In this document: in pieces, positions 6,454 to 11,341 of the stretch
Position numbering within the stretch: the first letter of the stretch is position 1
Layout: each line of letters begins with the position of its first letter
DNA from: JAEMQF01 sp031419715
Lineage (GTDB): Bacteria > Pseudomonadota > Gammaproteobacteria > Burkholderiales > Burkholderiaceae_C
DNA: 11,341 bases
Direction: 5' to 3'
NCBI GenBank assembly: GCA_031419715.1
Contig: JANOLJ010000272.1
Span: forward strand, 1-11,341
Position numbers and translations under genes: made by a program
The notes under the pieces: model-generated
Seen by the model: the letters and a program-made list of their open reading frames with translations, nothing else
What the model was told of the DNA's origin: nothing
The model's database searches: none

Positions 6454-7464
6454 ATGTACACCCAAGCGATGGACACGATGGCGCGCGAGGCCAAAGGCAA
6501 GGCTCAAGCGCTCAAGTCGCCCGAAGATCGCGAGCGCGAAGCCGCTTTCGAAGCACGCATCGACGCCGGTGAATTCATCGAGGCGAAAGACTGGATGCCC
6601 GAGCACTACCGCAAGACGCTCGTGCGCCAGATCAGCCAGCATGCGCACTCCGAAATCGTGGGCATGCTGCCCGAAGGCAACTGGATCACGCGCGCGCCGT
6701 CGCTGAAACGCAAGACCATCCTGCTGGCCAAGGTGCAAGACGAAGGCGGGCATGGTCTGTACCTTTACGCCGCGGCCGAGACGCTGGGTGTGTCGCGCGA
6801 CGAGTTGATCGACGCACTGCACAGCGGACGCGCCAAGTACAGCTCGATCTTCAACTACCCGACGCTGACCTGGGCCGATGTGGGCACGATAGGCTGGCTG
6901 GTGGACGGCGCGGCGATCATGAACCAGGTGCCGTTGTGCCGTTGCTCTTACGGCCCTTATGCGCGCGCCATGGTGCGCGTCTGCAAGGAAGAGTCATTCC
7001 ACCAGCGCCAGGGCTTCGAAGCGCTGCTGACGATGATGACGCACGGCACGCCCGCGCAGCGCGAGATGGTGCAAGACGCGGTGAACCGCTGGTGGTGGCC
7101 GTCGCTGATGATGTTCGGCCCGCCGGACGCCGAATCGACGCACAGCGAGCAGTCGATGCGCTGGGGGATCAAGCGCAATTCGAACGACGAGCTGCGCCAG
7201 AAGTTCGTCGATGCTTGTGTCGAACAGGCTAAGGTGCTGGGCGTCTCACTGCCCGACCCTGACCTGAAGTGGAACGAGCAGCGCGGCGCGCACGACTACG
7301 GCGTCATCGACTGGTCGGAGTTCTGGAACGTCGTGGGCGGCAACGGCCCGTGCAACAAGGAGCGGCTCGCGGCGCGCGTGAAAGCATGGAACGAGGGTGC
7401 GTGGGTGCGCGAAGCGGCGCTGGCCTACGCCGCCAAGCATGCGCATCAAGCGAAGGCGGCATGA
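6454..7464 (+). CDS. paaA: Phenylacetyl-CoA 1,2-epoxidase catalytic subunit PaaA
   Basis: 336 residues, slightly longer than the 309 of E. coli. PaaA is the diiron oxygenase subunit that inserts one oxygen atom across C1-C2 of the aromatic ring of phenylacetyl-CoA. Two ExxH iron-binding motifs are visible: EGGH (97-100) and ESFH (180-183). Glu67 in SEIVGMLPEGNW is a likely further ligand. AAGGA lies just before the ATG, 11 bp after paaK. The stop overlaps the paaB start as ATGA. It works with PaaC as the structural partner, PaaB as the bridging subunit and PaaE as the reductase. The extra length is at the N-terminus and in an Ala/Lys-rich C-terminal tail. Confidence 0.97.
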   Translation: MYTQAMDTMAREAKGKAQALKSPEDREREAAFEARIDAGEFIEAKDWMPEHYRKTLVRQISQHAHSEIVGMLPEGNWITRAPSLKRKTILLAKVQDEGGHGLYLYAAAETLGVSRDELIDALHSGRAKYSSIFNYPTLTWADVGTIGWLVDGAAIMNQVPLCRCSYGPYARAMVRVCKEESFHQRQGFEALLTMMTHGTPAQREMVQDAVNRWWWPSLMMFGPPDAESTHSEQSMRWGIKRNSNDELRQKFVDACVEQAKVLGVSLPDPDLKWNEQRGAHDYGVIDWSEFWNVVGGNGPCNKERLAARVKAWNEGAWVREAALAYAAKHAHQAKAA

Positions 7465-7763
7465 CGATGAACACGCAAGCGATGGGCGAATTTCCGCTGT
7501 GGGAAGTGTTCATCCGCAGCAAGAGCGGCCTGGACCACAAGCATTGCGGCAGCCTGCACGCGAGCGACGCGCAGCTTGCCATCCAGATGGCGCGCGATGT
7601 TTACACGCGTCGCCAGGAAGGCACGAGCATCTGGGTCGTGCGTTCGGACCAGATCGTCGCGAACGACCCAGACACGCGCGACATGGACTTCGAGCCTGCG
7701 GCGGACAAGGTGTACCGGCACCCTACGTTCTACAAGTTGCCGCCTGACCTGGACCACATGTGA
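7461..7763 (+). CDS. paaB: Phenylacetyl-CoA epoxidase subunit PaaB
   Basis: 100 residues, as expected for PaaB, the small non-catalytic subunit thought to bridge PaaAC heterodimers and aid electron transfer. The family signature is clear: FPLWEVFIRSKSGLDHKHCG (11-30), then EGTSIWVVRSDQI and the C-terminal YRHPTFYKLP. The start at ATG 7461 overlaps the paaA stop as ATGA, implying translational coupling; a second ATG at 7467 is possible. The stop shares one base with the paaC start (TGATG). Confidence 0.96.
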   Translation: MTMNTQAMGEFPLWEVFIRSKSGLDHKHCGSLHASDAQLAIQMARDVYTRRQEGTSIWVVRSDQIVANDPDTRDMDFEPAADKVYRHPTFYKLPPDLDHM

Positions 7764-8527
7764 TGGCGCAGCCCGCACTGACCGCGCAAGTGCAGTACAT
7801 CCTGCGCATCGCCGACTCCAGCCTGATCCACGGCCAGCGCCTCGCGCTGTGGTGCGGCCACGCGCCGGTGCTCGAAGAAGACATCGCGCTCGCGAACATC
7901 GCGCTCGACCACATCGGCCAGGCACGCGCCCTGCTCACCTTGGCCGGCCAGTTGGAGGAGCGTGGGCGCGATGAAGACGCGCTTGCCTACCAGCGCGGCG
8001 AGCGCGACTACTGCAACGTCACGATGCTCGAATTGCCGAACGGCGACTTCGCGCGAACCGTGCTGCGCGGGTATCTGTGGTCGGCGCATCTGAACGTGTT
8101 GTGGCCGGCGCTCGCATCGTCCAGCAACACGCCGCTCGCGGCAATTGCCGCGAAGTGCGCGAAAGAAACGCGCTACCACCAGCGCCACTTTGGCGACTGG
8201 GTGCTGCGCCTGGGCGACGGCACGGCGCAGTCGCAACGGCGCATCGCCACGGCGCTCGACGAGTTGTGGCCGTATGCGGCGGAATGGTTTGCTGATGACG
8301 GCGTCGATGCCCAGGCCGCCGCGGCTGGCCTCGGGCCGGCGTGGGGCACGCTCACGCCCACGTGGATGCAAGCGGTGAGGCCGGTGCTCGCACAGGCCGG
8401 CCTCACGCCGCCTGCTGACACGGCATTCCTTTCGACCGGCAAGTCGGGCCGGCACAGCGAGCACATGGGCTTTCTTCTTGCCGAAATGCAGGCCGTGGCA
8501 CGCGAATTTCCCGCGGGCGTGTGGTGA
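7763..8527 (+). CDS. paaC: Phenylacetyl-CoA epoxidase structural subunit PaaC
   Basis: 254 residues, close to the usual length. PaaC is a paralogue of PaaA with a four-helix ferritin-like fold that stabilises the catalytic subunit but is not itself the working oxygenase. Family features seen: YILRIADSSLIHGQRLALW (12-30), LEEDIALANIALDHIGQARA (37-56), AKETRYHQRHFGDW (133-146) and a C-terminal HSEHMGFLLAEMQ. The start at ATG 7763 shares one base with the paaB stop; a GTG one codon earlier is less likely. Its stop overlaps the paaD start as GTGA. Confidence 0.96.
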   Translation: MAQPALTAQVQYILRIADSSLIHGQRLALWCGHAPVLEEDIALANIALDHIGQARALLTLAGQLEERGRDEDALAYQRGERDYCNVTMLELPNGDFARTVLRGYLWSAHLNVLWPALASSSNTPLAAIAAKCAKETRYHQRHFGDWVLRLGDGTAQSQRRIATALDELWPYAAEWFADDGVDAQAAAAGLGPAWGTLTPTWMQAVRPVLAQAGLTPPADTAFLSTGKSGRHSEHMGFLLAEMQAVAREFPAGVW

Positions 8528-9039
8528 ACGCGTTGCTCGACACCCAGGCCACGTCAACGCTGGACGACGCGCAAGCCTGGCAAGCGCTGTCTTACGTGCT
8601 CGACCCGGAGGTGCCGGTGCTGTCGGTTGTGGAACTCGGCATCGTGCGCAGCGTGGCGGTGCATGCCGGCGTTGTGCAGGTGAGCGTCACGCCCACCTAC
8701 TCGGGTTGCCCGGCGACCGAGGTGATTCAGCACGACATTCGCGCGGCGCTGTTGCGCGCGGGCGCGCTCGAAGTGCGCATCGAGTTGAAGTTCGCGCCGG
8801 CCTGGACAACCGACTGGATCTCCCCCGAAGCGGCGGAGAAACTACGCCGCTACGGCATCGCACCCCCGCATGCGGCGAACCCCATCCAGCCCCTGAAGTT
8901 TCATGCACGGCGATTGCATTGCCCGCAATGCAACAGCACGCGCACCGAACGCCTGTCGGAATTCGGCTCGACCGCGTGCAAGGCGCTGTACCGCTGCCTC
9001 GCCTGCCGCGAACCGTTCGACTACTTCAAGCCGATTTAG
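8524..9039 (+). CDS. paaD: Phenylacetyl-CoA epoxidase maturation protein PaaD
   Basis: 171 residues. The N-terminal MIP18/DUF59 domain (about 18-100) carries the conserved DPEVPVLSVVELGIVR and the SGCPAT motif with Cys62. A C-terminal zinc-ribbon-like segment has CPQC (133-136), Cys152 and CLAC (158-161), and ends PFDYFKPI. PaaD is thought to help install or repair the iron-sulfur or diiron cofactor of the epoxidase; it is needed for activity in vivo but is not part of the purified complex. The start at GTG 8524 gives the GTGA overlap with the paaC stop; GTG 8521 is one codon upstream and equally in frame. Confidence 0.95.
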   Translation: MNALLDTQATSTLDDAQAWQALSYVLDPEVPVLSVVELGIVRSVAVHAGVVQVSVTPTYSGCPATEVIQHDIRAALLRAGALEVRIELKFAPAWTTDWISPEAAEKLRRYGIAPPHAANPIQPLKFHARRLHCPQCNSTRTERLSEFGSTACKALYRCLACREPFDYFKPI

Positions 9040-9056
9040 CGCCGCGCCATTTCAGA

Positions 9057-10121
9057 ATGAGCCTCACCTTTCATGCGTTGCGCGTGGCCGGCATCGAGCG
9101 CGACGCCGACGCGCTGATCGTGGCTTTCAACGTTCCCGAGGCGTTGCGCGCCACGTATACATTCAGCGCCGGTCAATACCTGACGCTGCGAACCTTCGTG
9201 AACGGCGAAGACCTGCGGCGCTCGTACTCGATCTGCAGTTCACCCGACGAACCCGAGCTCAAGGTGGGCGTGCGGCTGCTGCCGGGCGGTGCGTTTTCCG
9301 GATGGGCAGTTGCCAATCTGCGACTGGGAGACACGCTCGACGTGTTGCCACCACTCGGGCGTTTCAACGTCGCGCCCGACGCCACGGCGCGGCGCCACTT
9401 CTTGTTCGTTGCCGCGGGCAGCGGCATCACGCCGATGCTTGCACTCATCAAGACGACACTGGCGCGCGAGCCGCACTCGCGCTGCACGCTGATCTACGGC
9501 AACCGGCGCGTCGCGACGACGATGTTTCGCGACGCGCTCGCCGAGCTGAAGAACCGCCACATGGCTCGCTTTGTCGCGCACTATGTGTTCTCGCGCGAAG
9601 AGCAGGACGCACCGCTCTTCAACGGCCGCATCGACACGCCACGCATGGCGGGTTTTCTTGACACCTTGGTGCCCGTCGCGAGCATCGACGAGGCCTTTGT
9701 CTGCGGCCCGGCGGGAATGATCGACGCCGTGGTCGCGGCACTGGCCGGCGCGGGCGTCGCCGACACGAAGGTTCACATTGAGCGCTTCGGCGATTCGGCG
9801 ACCGCTGCCGAACACCATGTCGATGCGCGCGACGCAGACCACGCCCAGGTCACACTCGTCATCGACGGCCTGGCGCGCCAGGTCGAGTTTCGCCTGACCG
9901 ACGCGTCGATCCTCGACGCCGCGCGCCGCGCCGGGCTGGAAGTGCCCTACGCCTGCAAGGCCGGCGTGTGCTCCACCTGCAAGGGCAAATTGCTGGAGGG
10001 CGAGGTTCGCATGGACCGCAACTTCGCGCTGAACGCGAGTGAGGTGGCGCAGGGGTTCGTACTGTGCTGTCAATCGCACCCGATCAGCGCGAAAGTGATG
10101 ATCACACTCGACCAGCGCTAG
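9057..10121 (+). CDS. paaE: Phenylacetyl-CoA epoxidase reductase PaaE
   Basis: 354 residues, the usual length. PaaE passes electrons from NADPH through FAD and a 2Fe-2S centre to the PaaA diiron site. Domains in order: an FAD-binding barrel with RRSYSICSS (54-62), an NAD(P)-binding domain with AAGSGITPML (119-128) and CGPAGMID (216-223), then a C-terminal plant-type ferredoxin domain. The ferredoxin cluster ligands are Cys300, Cys305 and Cys308 (CKAGVCSTC), plus Cys338 in CCQSHP. The frame extends upstream without a stop, but ATG 9057 matches the family N-terminus and lies 17 bp after paaD. No clear ribosome-binding site precedes it. Confidence 0.96.
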   Translation: MSLTFHALRVAGIERDADALIVAFNVPEALRATYTFSAGQYLTLRTFVNGEDLRRSYSICSSPDEPELKVGVRLLPGGAFSGWAVANLRLGDTLDVLPPLGRFNVAPDATARRHFLFVAAGSGITPMLALIKTTLAREPHSRCTLIYGNRRVATTMFRDALAELKNRHMARFVAHYVFSREEQDAPLFNGRIDTPRMAGFLDTLVPVASIDEAFVCGPAGMIDAVVAALAGAGVADTKVHIERFGDSATAAEHHVDARDADHAQVTLVIDGLARQVEFRLTDASILDAARRAGLEVPYACKAGVCSTCKGKLLEGEVRMDRNFALNASEVAQGFVLCCQSHPISAKVMITLDQR

Positions 10122-10143
10122 GCACATTGGGCTGTTCAGACCC

Positions 10144-10776
10144 ATGGCCAGAGCCCGCTCCGCGCACTTCGAGCCGAACCGCGAGGGCATCATCCGCGCC
10201 GCGGCGCAACTCTTTGCCGCCCAGGGCTACCCCGGCACGACGATGAACGACGTGGCGCGTGCGTGCGGCATCTCAAAGGCGTTGCTCTACCACTATGTCG
10301 ATGACAAGTACCAACTGCTGCTGGAGATCACGGACGGCCATGTGACCCGGCTCGCGGCGCTGGTGGCCGAAGTGCAGGCACAGCGCCTCACCCCGCAGAA
10401 ACGCCTGCGCAAGCTCATCCACCGCTTCGTCGAGGAATACGCATTGGCGCGCCATGAGCACGGTGTGCTCACCCAAGACGTCAAATTCCTGAGTGCAGCG
10501 GACAGCAAACGCGTGCTCGCCAAGGAGCGGCACATCGTTGCGGCGTTCGCGCAGGCGGTGGCGCAAACACGGCCGGAACTCGACGCCGCGCATCTGTCAA
10601 AGCCGCTGGCCATGCTGCTGTTCGGCATGATGAACTGGATGTACACCTGGCTGCGGCCCGACGGCGCGATCACGCATCACGACATGGCGCCCATCGTCGC
10701 AGACCTGTTCCTCGGCGGGCTCGGGGCCATTCCGGCGCGCGCCGCGCCGAGCGCAAGGCAGGGCGCGAGGCGCTGA
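10144..10776 (+). CDS. paaR: TetR/AcrR-family regulator, probable PaaR-type repressor of the paa operon
   Basis: 210 residues. The N-terminal TetR DNA-binding domain is clear: IIRAAAQLFAAQGYPGTTMN (16-35), then the helix-turn-helix VARACGISKALLYHYVDDKY (37-56). The rest is the all-helical ligand-binding and dimerisation domain. It lies 22 bp after paaE on the same strand, so it is probably transcribed with the genes it controls. In betaproteobacteria PaaR of the TetR family represses paa genes and is relieved by phenylacetyl-CoA, replacing the GntR-type PaaX of enterobacteria. The GACC-N4-GGTC dyad at 3743-3758 is the best candidate operator. The TetR family is certain; the paaR name rests on context. 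Confidence 0.88.
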   Translation: MARARSAHFEPNREGIIRAAAQLFAAQGYPGTTMNDVARACGISKALLYHYVDDKYQLLLEITDGHVTRLAALVAEVQAQRLTPQKRLRKLIHRFVEEYALARHEHGVLTQDVKFLSAADSKRVLAKERHIVAAFAQAVAQTRPELDAAHLSKPLAMLLFGMMNWMYTWLRPDGAITHHDMAPIVADLFLGGLGAIPARAAPSARQGARR

Positions 10777-10881
10777 CGCGCGAGGCGCACTGGCCTGCAA
10801 CAGCGCCAGCATGTCGTGGCGAGCCAGCCGGTAGGCTGCGATGTCTTTCACCTCGACCGTCACGTTCGCCAGCAGGCCACA

Positions 10882-11121
10882 TCAATCCGGGCGCTTGGCA
10901 CGAAGCTTCGCCTTCATCAGTTTCGAAACATTCGCCGAGGCGTTGCTCTGCCCCAATGTCGCACCGCGACGGACTTTGCGAAGCAGCTCAGCCGGATCCT
11001 TCATACCCAGAGCGTGCTCGATCGCGTCTTTGATGAATTCCGCCTTCGTGATACCCAGCAGGTTGGCCTGCTGCGTCAGCTTGGCTTCGATTAACGGGTC
11101 AAGGCGGATAGAGACAACCAC
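10882..11121 (-). CDS. Ribbon-helix-helix (CopG/Arc-like) protein, probable orphan antitoxin
   Basis: 79 residues from a GTG start. The opening beta strand VVVSIRLDP followed by two helices (IEAKLTQQANLLG and KAEFIKDAIEHAL) is a typical ribbon-helix-helix DNA-binding unit. The C-terminal half (MKDPAELLRKVRRGATLG and the Lys/Arg-rich end) resembles the toxin-binding tails of CopG-type antitoxins. AGGAAGA (11128-11134) lies 6 nt before the GTG and fixes the start; the frame remains open to 11184, but that extension is Cys-rich and looks non-coding. No toxin gene is recognisable in the 105 bp before the convergent TetR gene, nor immediately upstream. It is either an orphan antitoxin or a stand-alone regulator. 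Confidence 0.75.
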   Translation of the reverse strand: MVVSIRLDPLIEAKLTQQANLLGITKAEFIKDAIEHALGMKDPAELLRKVRRGATLGQSNASANVSKLMKAKLRAKRPD

Positions 11122-11127
11122 GCCGAA

Positions 11128-11134
11128 TCTTCCT
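11128..11134 (-). promoter_or_regulatory. Ribosome-binding site deciding the GTG start of the ribbon-helix-helix gene
   Basis: The minus strand reads AGGAAGA, 6 nt before GTG 11121. It favours this start over the in-frame ATG at 11184. Confidence 0.6.
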
Positions 11135-11202
11135 GTATTGAAACAATGCGAGCATACGATTCTCGGCGAAGCATGGCGCCACACCCACTCACGAAAACTC
11201 CT

Positions 11203-11341
11203 TCAATAGTCCAGCCACTCCATCTCGCCAACCAAGCCCGAGCCCTTGATGCGCTCCAGGGTTTCGCTCAAGACGTCGATGTTGTTGTCGAACGAGCCGT
11301 GTGTCGCCGGCACTTCGTCGCCTTCGCGGGTGCTGCGCACC
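11203..11341 (-). CDS. C-terminal end of an unrecognised gene, cut by the right window edge
   Basis: 45 codons and a TGA. The residues include STREGDEVPATHGSFDNNID and end GSGLVGEMEWLDY. Third positions are G/C-rich and the frame is open to the edge, so it is probably a real gene end. It is acidic, with no membrane segment or recognisable motif. It lies 81 bp upstream of the ribbon-helix-helix gene on the same strand and could be in its operon. I do not recognise the family. Confidence 0.55.
   Translation of the reverse strand, partial: VRSTREGDEVPATHGSFDNNIDVLSETLERIKGSGLVGEMEWLDY

Noticed and set aside
9240..10193. Long open frame (317 codons) opposite paaE
   Set aside because: It is antisense to a complete PaaE and has no recognisable motif.
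10790..10816. Short inverted repeat CTGGC/GCCAG between the TetR and ribbon-helix-helix genes as a bidirectional terminator
   Set aside because: The stem is only 5 bp with a 10-nt loop and no T run on either side.
10777..10881. Minus-strand reading after the ribbon-helix-helix stop, with a sequence like VKDIAAYRLARHDML
   Set aside because: It looks weakly protein-like, but it has no convincing start, runs into sequence antisense to the TetR gene, and matches no toxin I recognise.
1..11341. CRISPR array
   Set aside because: Because a cas3 is present I looked for regularly spaced direct repeats on both strands and saw none; an array would have to lie outside the window.

Overview
The window is high-GC DNA (my estimate is mid-60s percent, with strongly GC-biased third codon positions). 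Its gene content and order suggest a betaproteobacterium, probably of the Burkholderiales. That placement is an inference from composition, from the make-up of the phenylacetate cluster and from the TetR-type paa regulator; nothing here identifies a species. Two unrelated blocks sit back to back.

Left block (1-3633, minus strand): the leading end of what looks like a type I-G (formerly I-U) CRISPR-Cas locus. In transcription order it holds a WYL-domain regulator, a small unrecognised protein of 138 residues that may consist of two modules, and a large Cas3-type DEAH helicase that runs off the left edge. The helicase motifs begin almost at the N-terminus with no HD nuclease domain before them. 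This is the Cas3 arrangement known for subtype I-G, where the HD domain is C-terminal. The HD domain, effector genes, adaptation genes and any CRISPR array would lie outside the window. No array is visible inside it.

Middle and right block (3795-10776, plus strand): a compact phenylacetate (PAA) operon in the order paaG, paaI, paaK, paaA, paaB, paaC, paaD, paaE, then a TetR/AcrR regulator. Most junctions overlap by a few bases or have very short gaps. PaaK makes phenylacetyl-CoA. The PaaABCE complex, with PaaD as a maturation factor, epoxidises the ring. PaaG isomerises the epoxide to oxepin-CoA. PaaI hydrolyses dead-end or toxic CoA thioesters. The downstream genes (paaZ, paaF, paaH, paaJ) are not in the window. 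The 161-bp divergent gap between the WYL gene and paaG holds a candidate promoter, a GACC-N4-GGTC dyad over the predicted transcription start, and a perfect 14-bp palindrome.

Right edge (10882-11341, minus strand): a small ribbon-helix-helix protein that resembles an antitoxin but has no recognisable toxin after it, and the last 45 codons of an unrecognised gene.

The most interesting part is the CRISPR side: the truncated cas3, the small unknown gene with a possible internal start and an overlapping frame coupled to cas3, and the WYL regulator at the junction with the catabolic operon.
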